Assembly: GCF_900091555.1 (NCBI RefSeq)
Contig: NZ_FMCX01000006.1
Coordinates: 93,116-157,115, forward strand
DNA length: 64,000 bases
Origin: Micromonospora mirobrigensis
GTDB taxonomy: Bacteria; Actinomycetota; Actinomycetes; Mycobacteriales; Micromonosporaceae
Reading direction: 5' to 3'
Positions 1 through 6,684 of the stretch are shown here, one piece after another. Position numbers and translations under genes: made by a program. The stretch's first letter is position 1, and each line of letters starts with the position of its first letter. The notes below the pieces were generated by a model. It saw only the letters and a list, made by a program, of their open reading frames with translations, was not told the origin of the DNA and ran no database searches.

Positions 1-966
1 CTCCCGGTCGTAGGTGGTGGGACCGAAGGTCTCCTGCGCCATCCACCAGCGGTAGAAGTAGTCGCAGAAGAAGCCCCAGCCCTTCTTGTTGGTGGCGACG
101 CAGCCGTTGGGGGTGCGCTTGTCCCTGACCACCAGCCTGGTGGCCTTGGCCGCGTCGGCCTGCCGCTGGTCGATCGCGCCGGTGGTGACCATGTTCTGCA
201 GCACGTAGTCGCGCCGGTCGAGGGCGAGGGTGCGCCCGCTGCGGGTGGTGGGGTCGTTCTGGCTGGGCGCCTTGACCATGCCGGCCAGCATCGCGGCCTC
301 CTCCAGCTTGAGCTTGCTGGGCGGCTTGCCGAAGTAGACCTGGCTGGCGGCGTAGATGCCGTACGCGCCGTTGCCGAACGAGGCGATGTTCAGGTAGCGC
401 TCCAGGATCTCGTCCTTGGAGAGCTCCTTGTCGATCTGGAGGGCGTAGCGCATCTCGCGCAGCTTGCGGGCGCTGGTGTCCTCGGTGGCCGCGACCACGT
501 CGGCCGGGTGGGTCGCCGAGTACGCGATGGCCAGCCGCACGTACTGCATGGTCAGCGTCGAGGCGCCCTGCCGGCCGGAGCTGCCGGCCTGGTTGTTGAC
601 GAACGCCCGGGCCACGCCGTTGAGGTCGACACCGTTGTGCTTGTAGAAGTCGTGGTCCTCGGCGGCGACGATCGCGTTGCGCATGTACGGCGAGATGGCG
701 GCCAGCTTCACGTTGCGCCGGTTCTCGTCGTACATGGTCGCCAGGGGTGTCTTGCCGTCGTTGGCGAGCAGGTAGCTGATCTGCGGCGCCTGGGCGACGG
801 TCAGCTCTCGGGGCAGCGCGGCGAACGTCTCCGCGCCCGCCTTGGCCGCCAGTCCGGACATCGCCACCGCGGGGAAGGCGGCCGCGGCGACCACCACACC
901 GGCCAGCAGGCCACAGATCAGCAGCGATGCGGCGTTGGCAAAGATGTTGTGGTCACGTTTCCGCAT
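1..966 (-). CDS. ponA: Bifunctional penicillin-binding protein (class A PBP), 3' end outside window
   Basis: This is the N-terminal part (322 residues) of a class A PBP that polymerises and cross-links peptidoglycan outside the membrane. Translation from the ATG at 966 gives a short basic head, one membrane segment (about residues 14-36) and a family 51 glycosyltransferase domain. Visible motifs are the catalytic EDHDFYKHNG (E103), GASTLTMQ, and YLNIASFGNGAYGIYAA followed by YFGKP. The transpeptidase domain with its Ser nucleophile lies beyond base 1. The gene is divergent from a whiB-type gene, as ponA2 and whiB4 are in Mycobacterium (from memory). The family assignment is firm; which paralogue it is (ponA1 or ponA2) is inferred only from the neighbours. 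Confidence 0.93.
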   Translation of the reverse strand, partial: MRKRDHNIFANAASLLICGLLAGVVVAAAAFPAVAMSGLAAKAGAETFAALPRELTVAQAPQISYLLANDGKTPLATMYDENRRNVKLAAISPYMRNAIVAAEDHDFYKHNGVDLNGVARAFVNNQAGSSGRQGASTLTMQYVRLAIAYSATHPADVVAATEDTSARKLREMRYALQIDKELSKDEILERYLNIASFGNGAYGIYAASQVYFGKPPSKLKLEEAAMLAGMVKAPSQNDPTTRSGRTLALDRRDYVLQNMVTTGAIDQRQADAAKATRLVVRDKRTPNGCVATNKKGWGFFCDYFYRWWMAQETFGPTTYDRE

Positions 967-1368
967 CCAGGTCACCTCGACAGGGTACGCGAGTAGGGAA
1001 CGAGGGGCGCTGGGGCGTTCTTTCCCCATTTCCCGCGCGCGCCGGCCTCGTTGTGCTAAACGCACGACCCCTGGTCCGTGGTTGCGTGTGACCTGCCGGC
1101 AAGTTTCCTCCGGACGGGGGGAGCCGCGCGGCGTTTTCACGGACTCCGAAGGGGTACCCGGCCGGCGAAGGCCCGGGAAGCCGGGAGTGTCCGGAATGAT
1201 GGATTTCGCCGACAACGTTGCGTAATCAGGCGACTACAGAGCATGATGATGGCGGCGACAGAGCCAGCGTCGTCCGCGCCGCCCTGGGGAGGCCGGCCGG
1301 ACGACCGGGGGGAGATCGACGGCTGGTCGCACGAGGTCGGTAGGTACTGCAAGGGGGGACGTGTACAG
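967..1368. promoter_or_regulatory. Divergent intergenic region between the PBP and whiB genes
   Basis: These 402 bases lie between two divergent starts and hold no convincing gene; ORFs here have poor codon character. The only structure I can point to is an imperfect dyad at 1050-1068, GTTGTGC-taaac-GCACGAC, with six of seven pairs matching. whiB genes often have long leaders, so promoters for both directions are expected here, but I cannot place them confidently. Confidence 0.4.
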
Positions 1369-1689
1369 ATGGGCATGATCACTGACTGGCCGTCGCTGGC
1401 GGCGTGTCAGAACGGGGACCCGGACGCGTTGTTCGTACAGGGCGCCGAACAGAACGTGGCGAAGAGGATCTGCCGGAGCTGCCCAGTTCGGTACGAGTGC
1501 CTGGCCGACGCGCTCGACAACCGCATCGAGTTCGGCGTGTGGGGTGGCATGACCGAACGCGAGCGCCGCGCCCTGCTGCGCCGGCACCCGCAGGTCACCA
1601 GCTGGCGCAAGATGTTCGAGGCGGCCATGAGGAAGAACGCCAAGGAGAAGGCCGGCGGCAAGGACAAGATCCTGGTGCCCACCGGCTGA
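1369..1689 (+). CDS. whiB4: WhiB-family iron-sulfur transcription factor, WhiB4-like
   Basis: This is a 106-residue actinobacterial WhiB protein, a redox-sensitive [4Fe-4S] regulator that works with the principal sigma factor. The four cluster cysteines are C13, C35, C38 and C44 (spacing C-x21-C-x2-C-x5-C). They are followed by the family turn GVWGG (residues 56-60) and a basic C-terminal tail suited to DNA contact. The ATG at 1369 is preceded by a strong purine tract (AAGGGGGGA) about 10 bases upstream; the frame stays open further upstream but loses coding character. It is divergent from the PBP and convergent with two ArsA-like ATPases, the arrangement I recall for M. tuberculosis whiB4 (Rv3681c). 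The subfamily name rests on that context. Confidence 0.85.
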   Translation: MGMITDWPSLAACQNGDPDALFVQGAEQNVAKRICRSCPVRYECLADALDNRIEFGVWGGMTERERRALLRRHPQVTSWRKMFEAAMRKNAKEKAGGKDKILVPTG

Positions 1690-1695
1690 TCCGGT

Positions 1696-2847
1696 TCACG
1701 GCCGGCTGATCGCCGCGCCGATCGTCCGCAGCCCGTCGACGTCGTGCACGTCGGCGGGCTGCGCCGTCACCGACACCGCCGGCACCGCCGGGAACGCCTC
1801 GGTGAACCGGGCGGCCACCCGCTGCTCCCGGGCCGCCAGCTGCATCAGCTCGGCGTGCGCCCGCAGCGCCTCCGCCACAGCCTCGTGGTCGCCCAGCCCG
1901 TCGAGGCGCTCCGCGGCGGCGAGGCTCTCCGCCGCGTCCAACCCGGCCGCCGCCGGCTCGTGCACCCGGTTGAGCACCAGCCCGGCCAGCGGCATGTTCT
2001 CCTCGCGCAGCCGGCCGGCGAAGTACGCCGCCTCCCGGACCGCGTCCGGCTCCGGGGCCGCGACCAGCAGGAAGGCCGTCTCCCGGGCCTGGAGGATGCG
2101 GTACGTCTGCTCGGCCCGCTGCCGGAACCCGCCGAACATCGAGTCCAGCGCGGCGACGAAACCGGACAGGTCGGTGAGCAGCTGCGCGCCGATCACCTTC
2201 TGCACCACCTTCGAGAACATGCCGAACGAGGCGGTGACGAAGCTGAACATGCTCCGCCCGCCGGAGCGGTCCGGCGCGAGCAGCAGCCGCAGCATCCGGC
2301 CGTCCAGGAAGCGGGAGAGCCGGGCCGGCGCGTCCAGGAAGTCCAGCGCGGACCGCGAGGGCGGGGTGTCCACCACGATCAGGTCCCACTCGCCCCGGGC
2401 GTGCAGCTGACCCAGCTTTTCCATCGCCATGTATTCCTGGGTGCCGGCGAAGGTGGAGCTCATGGCCTGGTAGAAGGGGTTGGCGAAGATCTCCGCCGCC
2501 TTCGCCGGATCGGTGTGCTGGAGCACCACGTCGTCGAAGGTGCGCTTCATGTCCAGCATCATGGCGTGCAGCTCGCCGCCGACGGCCTCGACGTCGATCC
2601 CCTTGACCTGGCGGGGGGTGTTGTCCAGCTCGCTCAGCCCCAGCGACTGGGCCAGCCGGCGGGCCGGGTCGATGGTGAGCACCACCGTACGCCGGCCGTG
2701 TCGCTCGGCGGCGCGCAGCGCGAGCGCCGCGGCGGTGGTCGTCTTGCCCACCCCGCCCGCACCGCAGCACACCACGATGCGCACGCCGGGGTCGGCGAGG
2801 ATCTGGTCGACGTCCAGCCGCGGCGCCGCGTCTTCGGAAGGCACCAA
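1696..2847 (-). CDS. ArsA/GET3-like anion-transporting ATPase, Rv3680-like
   Basis: 383-residue P-loop ATPase of the ArsA/GET3 group. The Walker A is GAGGVGKTT near residues 29-37 (K35). The nucleotide-sensing TIDPARRLAQSLG and the WDLIVVDTPPSR segment match the family's switch I and switch II. The signature lysine that ArsA proteins usually carry in GKGGVGKT is an alanine here, whereas the partner gene upstream keeps it. The two ATPases lie 54 bases apart in one transcription unit and probably form a heteromeric complex, as proposed for mycobacterial Rv3679-Rv3680, which I recall as linked to stress survival. The substrate is unknown. It converges on whiB with only a few bases between the stop codons. 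Confidence 0.85.
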   Translation of the reverse strand: MVPSEDAAPRLDVDQILADPGVRIVVCCGAGGVGKTTTAAALALRAAERHGRRTVVLTIDPARRLAQSLGLSELDNTPRQVKGIDVEAVGGELHAMMLDMKRTFDDVVLQHTDPAKAAEIFANPFYQAMSSTFAGTQEYMAMEKLGQLHARGEWDLIVVDTPPSRSALDFLDAPARLSRFLDGRMLRLLLAPDRSGGRSMFSFVTASFGMFSKVVQKVIGAQLLTDLSGFVAALDSMFGGFRQRAEQTYRILQARETAFLLVAAPEPDAVREAAYFAGRLREENMPLAGLVLNRVHEPAAAGLDAAESLAAAERLDGLGDHEAVAEALRAHAELMQLAAREQRVAARFTEAFPAVPAVSVTAQPADVHDVDGLRTIGAAISRP

Positions 2848-2901
2848 TCGAGCGTATCGGGCCGCCCGGCGTCGCGCGCCCGAGCCGACCGCAGGTGTGA
2901 G

Positions 2902-3879
2902 TCAATCCGCCCGGACGAGGGCCTCCGCCAGCGTCGCCAACCCGGCCCGGTCGACCCCGTCCGGCAGTAGCGGCAGCTCGGTCACCGGCCGCCCCAGCTC
3001 GGTCAGGTCGCCCCGGAGCGTCTCCTCCAGCTCCCGGCGGACCGCCTGGTCCCGCGCCTCGGCGTGCAGGTCCCGCACGGTGGCCCGGTCGGCGGGCAGG
3101 CCGGCGGCGAGCAGGCCCCGCTCCAGCTCGTCGCGGGTGACCGCCCGGCCCGCCGGCAGCGGCTCCCGGGTCGCGTTGACGATCACCCGGCCGACCGGGA
3201 AACCCAGCGTGGTCAGCTCGGCGATCGCGTCGACGGTCTCCTGGACCGGCATCTCCTCCAGCAGCGTCACCACGTGCACGGCGGTCATCGGCGAGCGCAG
3301 CAGCGCCGAGACGCCCTCGCTCTGGCTCTTGATCGGGCCCACCTTGGCCAGCCGGGCCGTCTCGGCGGTGACGTTGAGGAATCGGCCGATCCGCCCGGTC
3401 GGCGGCGCGTCGAGCACCACCGCGTCGTACGCCCGGCGCTGGCCGGTCGTGCGGGTGGTGGCCTCCTTGACCTTGCCGGTGAGCAGCACGTCCCGCAGGC
3501 CGGGGGCGATCGTGGTGGCGAAGTCGATGGCGCCGAACTTGCGCAACGCCCGGCCGGCCGCGCCGAGCTTGTAGAACATGTCGAGGTATTCCAGGAGGGC
3601 CTCCTCGGCGTCCACCGCCAGGGCCCGTACCTCCCCGCCGCCCGGGGCGTCGGTGAGGTGCCGCTCCTCGTAGGGCAGCGGATCGACGCCGAAGAGCTGG
3701 GCGATGCCCTGCCGTCCCTCCACCTCGACCAGCAGGGTGCGCCGACCCCCGGCGGCCAGCGCCAGGGCCAGCGCCGCCGCCACGCTGGTCTTCCCGGTGC
3801 CGCCCTTGCCGGTCACCACGTGGAGGCGCGCCGGCCATCCCGTACCGGCCGGGTCGGCCGCCCGCTCAGCTGCTCGCAC
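2902..3879 (-). CDS. ArsA/GET3-like anion-transporting ATPase, Rv3679-like
   Basis: 325-residue partner of the downstream ATPase. Its Walker A is GKGGTGKTS (residues 24-32) with both the signature lysine K25 and the phosphate-binding K30, so it can complete composite sites across a dimer interface. VVLDAPPTGRIGRFL is the switch II region. After the ATPase core the C-terminal third is helical and lacks a recognisable arsenite-binding cysteine cluster, which argues against a simple arsenite pump role. The ATG at 3879 lies 26 bases downstream of the stop of a small membrane-anchored gene, so all three probably share a transcript. Function beyond nucleotide hydrolysis cannot be read from the sequence. 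Confidence 0.85.
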   Translation of the reverse strand: MRAAERAADPAGTGWPARLHVVTGKGGTGKTSVAAALALALAAGGRRTLLVEVEGRQGIAQLFGVDPLPYEERHLTDAPGGGEVRALAVDAEEALLEYLDMFYKLGAAGRALRKFGAIDFATTIAPGLRDVLLTGKVKEATTRTTGQRRAYDAVVLDAPPTGRIGRFLNVTAETARLAKVGPIKSQSEGVSALLRSPMTAVHVVTLLEEMPVQETVDAIAELTTLGFPVGRVIVNATREPLPAGRAVTRDELERGLLAAGLPADRATVRDLHAEARDQAVRRELEETLRGDLTELGRPVTELPLLPDGVDRAGLATLAEALVRAD

Positions 3880-3905
3880 CCGTCGAGCCTATCCACCCCG
3901 GCGGG

Positions 3906-4415
3906 TCAGCCGACCTCGCAGACCCACCAACCGGTCTTCCGGACCACGGTGAACCGCAGGTCCTGGTCGGCGACCCGCTCGTCGGCGGTGGTCACGGTGA
4001 CCTTGGTGGTGACGGTCGCCCGGTCGCCGGTCTCGTTGTCCACCTTCGGGGTGGTCCACCGGAACCGGGGCTCGCGGTAGGTGTCGACGTACCGCTGGAC
4101 CTCGGCCACCTTGGCGGCGATCCGCTTGGAGTCCCGGCTCGACGAGCAGACCAGCGCGGTCGCCTTGGACACGCTGCGCTGCTGGTAGACGGCGGTGAGG
4201 AAGTCGTCGACGGCGACCGCCGGCTCGGCCGCCCCGGTGCCGTCCTCGGTGTCCCGCAGGGTCAGGAACGCCGCGGTGCCCCCGCCCCCGCAGAGCAGCA
4301 GGGCGGCGACGAGCGCGACGGAGGCGATCAGCCGGCCGCGGGGTCGGCGGCCGCGCGACGGCGTGGCGGTCGCGTGCTGCGCCGGCCCGGCGGCGCCGAT
4401 CGGTGCGTGGCTCAC
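3906..4415 (-). CDS. Small membrane-anchored exported protein with two conserved cysteines
   Basis: 169 residues starting at GTG 4415. A polar, proline/arginine-rich cytoplasmic head of about 28 residues is followed by one membrane helix (about 29-53). An extracytoplasmic domain of roughly 110 residues has the look of an NTF2-like or DUF4878-type fold. It has one cysteine near the start of the domain (LVCSSSR) and one at the extreme C-terminus (GWWVCEVG), which could form a disulfide. The same plan, including the terminal W-x-VC, occurs in the unlinked gene at 60823-61383, suggesting paralogues. It heads a presumed three-gene unit with the two ArsA-like ATPases. No function can be assigned. 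Confidence 0.75.
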   Translation of the reverse strand: MSHAPIGAAGPAQHATATPSRGRRPRGRLIASVALVAALLLCGGGGTAAFLTLRDTEDGTGAAEPAVAVDDFLTAVYQQRSVSKATALVCSSSRDSKRIAAKVAEVQRYVDTYREPRFRWTTPKVDNETGDRATVTTKVTVTTADERVADQDLRFTVVRKTGWWVCEVG

Positions 4416-4488
4416 GCGGGCAGCGTATCGGTCGATGGGCGGGACGCGGGGGGTGCCGATTCCCGCTCTCCTCCGCGCTCGACGATCT

Positions 4489-4502
4489 GTCGCATATGTG
4501 AC
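4489..4502. promoter_or_regulatory. Short dyad in a divergent promoter region
   Basis: GTCGCATATGTGAC matches its reverse complement at 12 of 14 positions (GTC-x-CATATG-x-GAC). It sits between the divergent starts at 4415 and 4637, so it could be an operator acting on either gene. No regulator is assigned, and a dyad this short can arise by chance. Confidence 0.3.
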
Positions 4503-4636
4503 TCGAAGTGATCGTTCGTGCGCGTCCTGTCCGGTCCTGTCGGGAATCGGACCTACATTCTGGGCCGGTGGGGGGACCGGTCCGGCGGCGAGCCGCTCCG
4601 GACGGCCAGTTTCAGGTACGACGCCGGAGGCAGCGC

Positions 4637-5101
4637 ATGCGCGACGCGGACAACATCCCTCGAGCCCACTTCCCGTCCGGGGACCGCTCCCGGCGGGGCG
4701 CGGCCGCGACGGAGGGGCCCTTCAACGAACGGTCGTACCGGCGGTGCGCCGAGCCGGCCGCCGAGGTGCTGCGCGGGCTGCCCTGGACCGCCGGCCGCGG
4801 CCGGGACGACGAGGAGCCCGGGTACGTCATCCACCTCCAGATCCGGGTGGCCGACCTGGCCGCGGCGACCGCGCTGGCCGGCACGGTGGCGGTGTCGCTG
4901 GGTTTCCTGCCCGAACTCGACGCCGGCGAGACCACCGTCTCCACCGCCGACGACCAGAACAACCGGCACCGGGTCTTCTGCGACCTGCTGCTGCCCGACC
5001 GCTCCCGCTGCCCCCAGCCGTACGACCACGACGGCGGCTGCGGCGAGCTGCCGGTGCCGCCCGAGCAGCGTCCCGCACCCCGTCCCGCCACCGGACCGTA
5101 G
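4637..5101 (+). CDS. Conserved-looking hypothetical protein
   Basis: A soluble protein of 154 residues from ATG 4637, which follows a perfect GGAGG six bases upstream. That site is why I prefer it over the longer open frame starting at 4508. The first 45 residues are charged and disordered. A central part (about 55-125) alternates strands and helices: YVIHLQIRVADL, a small-residue helix, VSLGFLPE. The end carries HRVFCDLLLPDRSRC and a further cysteine near GGCGELP, three cysteines and a histidine that might bind metal. There is no signal peptide or membrane helix. I do not recognise the family. It reads in the same direction as the DUF4177 and RidA genes that follow. Confidence 0.65.
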   Translation: MRDADNIPRAHFPSGDRSRRGAAATEGPFNERSYRRCAEPAAEVLRGLPWTAGRGRDDEEPGYVIHLQIRVADLAAATALAGTVAVSLGFLPELDAGETTVSTADDQNNRHRVFCDLLLPDRSRCPQPYDHDGGCGELPVPPEQRPAPRPATGP

Positions 5102-5146
5102 GCTGTCGTCGGAACAGTCCACGTCAGGCAAGGGAGCCTTCCACCG

Positions 5147-5302
5147 ATGCAGAAGTGGGAATACGCCACGGTCCCGCTGCTGGTCCACGCGACCAAGCAG
5201 ATCCTCGACAACTGGGGCGAGGACGGCTGGGAGCTGGTCTCCGTGGTGCCCGGTCCGAACCCGGAGCAGCTGGTCGCCTACCTGAAGCGTCCGAAGGGCT
5301 GA
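5147..5302 (+). CDS. DUF4177-type mini-protein, Rv3678A-like
   Basis: A 51-residue protein that starts at ATG 5147 after AAGGGAG and stops eight bases before the next gene. It opens with MQKWEYATVPLL and contains DNWGEDGWELVSVVP, the WEY and DGWELV elements of DUF4177 proteins. These are small alpha-beta domains of unknown role. A protein of the same size occupies the same place before the RidA gene in Mycobacterium (Rv3678A, from memory). Codon use and spacing strongly support a real gene despite its length. Confidence 0.85.
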   Translation: MQKWEYATVPLLVHATKQILDNWGEDGWELVSVVPGPNPEQLVAYLKRPKG

Positions 5303-5310
5303 GGGGCGGC

Positions 5311-5772
5311 ATGAGCAACGGACCCCACGCGAAGCTGGCCGAGCTCGGCCTGACCCTGCCCGACGTGGTGCCCCCGGTGGCCAGCTACGTGCCGGCCGTG
5401 CAGTCCGGGCAGCACGTCTACGTCTCCGGTCAGCTGCCGATGGCCGAGGGCAAGCTGCTCGCCACCGGCAAGGTGGGCGCGGGCGTCTCCGCCGAGCAGG
5501 CCAAGGACCTGGCCCAGCGGTGCGCGCTGAACGCGCTGGCCGCGGTCGACTCGCTGGTCGGCCTGGAGAACGTGGTCAAGATCGTCAAGCTGACCGGCTT
5601 CGTGGCCAGCGCCCCCGGCTTCACCGGCCAGCCCGGCGTGATCAACGGCGCCTCCGACCTGTTCGGCGCGGTCTTCGGCGAGGCCGGCCGGCACGCCCGC
5701 AGTGCCGTCGGCGTCTCCGAGCTGCCGCTGGACTCCCCGGTCGAGGTCGAGGTCATCGTCGAGGTCGGCTGA
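5311..5772 (+). CDS. RidA/YjgF-family enamine/imine deaminase
   Basis: 153-residue RidA-superfamily protein beginning at ATG 5311 behind GAGGGGCGG. Family landmarks are VYVSGQLPM near residue 34, the KVGAGVSAEQA segment, the helix AQRCALNALAAVDSLVG, and the C-terminal SELPLDSPVEVEVIVEVG. The usual near-terminal arginine of the deaminase active site (the motif with RxxVGxxxLP) is represented by RSAVGVSELPL. Such trimeric cytosolic enzymes hydrolyse reactive enamines or imines from PLP-enzyme reactions. It is about 20 residues longer than typical RidA and belongs to the longer actinobacterial group (Rv3678c-like). Translational coupling with the upstream mini-protein is likely. Confidence 0.9.
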   Translation: MSNGPHAKLAELGLTLPDVVPPVASYVPAVQSGQHVYVSGQLPMAEGKLLATGKVGAGVSAEQAKDLAQRCALNALAAVDSLVGLENVVKIVKLTGFVASAPGFTGQPGVINGASDLFGAVFGEAGRHARSAVGVSELPLDSPVEVEVIVEVG

Positions 5773-5790
5773 CCCGGCCGTCACCCTCAG

Positions 5791-5872
5791 TCCCCGCGAT
5801 CTTGCACGCGGTGCCCCGACGAAAGCCCTGAACGGGCACGAATGCCGGGACGGTGGAGCAAGATCGCGGGGA
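5791..5872. repeat. 82-bp palindromic intergenic element with 15-bp perfect inverted ends
   Basis: The outer arms TCCCCGCGATCTTGC (5791-5805) and GCAAGATCGCGGGGA (5858-5872) are perfect reverse complements. A second, inner pair GTGCCC/GGGCAC (5811-5816 and 5834-5839) lies inside. It fills the gap between the RidA and hydrolase genes, so the transcript would fold into a long stem. It could act as a terminator, but the size, nested symmetry and lack of a T-run look more like a REP/MITE-type mobile palindrome. I believe similar GATCTTGC elements are common in Micromonospora intergenic regions, but I have not checked this. Confidence 0.65.
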
Positions 5873-5901
5873 GTGGCCGGCGGAGTCGTACGATCGCAGC
5901 C

Positions 5902-6684
5902 ATGGGCGGGCATGTGACGGCGCCGGCGGCGGCACTCGCCGACGAGCTGCCGGGCTGGGTGACGCTGCTGCGGGCGCCGAATCCGGGTCCGATGACCCTC
6001 GACGGCACCAACACCTGGGTGCTGCGCGCACCCGGGGCGGAACACGCGGTCGTGGTCGACCCGGGGCCGGCCGACGAGGGGCACCTGGCCGCGATCGCGG
6101 CCCACGGGCCGGTCGGTTCCGTGCTCATCACCCACGGGCACCCCGACCACACCGAGGGCGTCCCCCGGCTCGGCGAGCTGCTCGGCGGCGTTCCCGTGCT
6201 CGCCGCCGACCCCGCCCACGGCGAACCCCCGGACGCGCACCTCGACCGCGCCGGGCTGGCCTTCCGCCGGCTCGACACCCCCGGGCACACCGCCGACTCG
6301 CTCTGTTTCCTGGTCGAGCACGGCGACGAGCGGGTCGTCCTCACCGGCGACACCATCCTCGGCCGGGGGACCACCGTGGTGGCCCACCCCGACGGCCACC
6401 TCGGCGACTACCTGACCAGCCTGGAACTGCTCTCGACGTACACCGGGATCCCGGCGCTGCCCGGGCACGGCCCGGCGCTGGCCGACTGCGCGGTGGCCGC
6501 CGACTACTACCTGGCGCACCGGCGGGCCCGGTTGGACCAGGTCCGGGCGGCGGTCGCGGCCGGCGCGACCAGCGCGCCCGAGGTGGTCGCCGTGGTCTAC
6601 GCCGACGTCGACCGGTCGCTGTGGTGGGCCGCCGAGTGGTCCGTCCGAGCCCAACTGGCGTACCTCGGGGTGGAGCAACCGTGA
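5902..6684 (+). CDS. Metallo-beta-lactamase-fold hydrolase, Rv3677c-like
   Basis: 260-residue hydrolase of the MBL fold. The binuclear metal site motif THGHPDHTEG (HxHxDH) is followed by the DTPGHTADS histidine and the TGDTILG aspartate, and a late histidine lies in LPGHGP. The N-terminal PNPGPMTLDGTNTWVL is typical of the LACTB2/glyoxalase II-like branch. I chose ATG 5902 because the longer frame (from 5842) runs into the palindromic element; GTG 5914 in the same frame is an alternative. The stop overlaps the next gene's GTG by four bases, so the two are coupled. Substrate unknown: LACTB2 relatives act on RNA, other members on thioesters. Confidence 0.85.
   Translation: MGGHVTAPAAALADELPGWVTLLRAPNPGPMTLDGTNTWVLRAPGAEHAVVVDPGPADEGHLAAIAAHGPVGSVLITHGHPDHTEGVPRLGELLGGVPVLAADPAHGEPPDAHLDRAGLAFRRLDTPGHTADSLCFLVEHGDERVVLTGDTILGRGTTVVAHPDGHLGDYLTSLELLSTYTGIPALPGHGPALADCAVAADYYLAHRRARLDQVRAAVAAGATSAPEVVAVVYADVDRSLWWAAEWSVRAQLAYLGVEQP

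Noticed and set aside
1595..3838. 747-codon open frame on the minus strand across the ArsA-like genes
   Set aside because: It is an out-of-frame shadow of the two ATPase genes, made almost wholly of Gly, Arg, Ala and Pro, which is usual in high-GC DNA.
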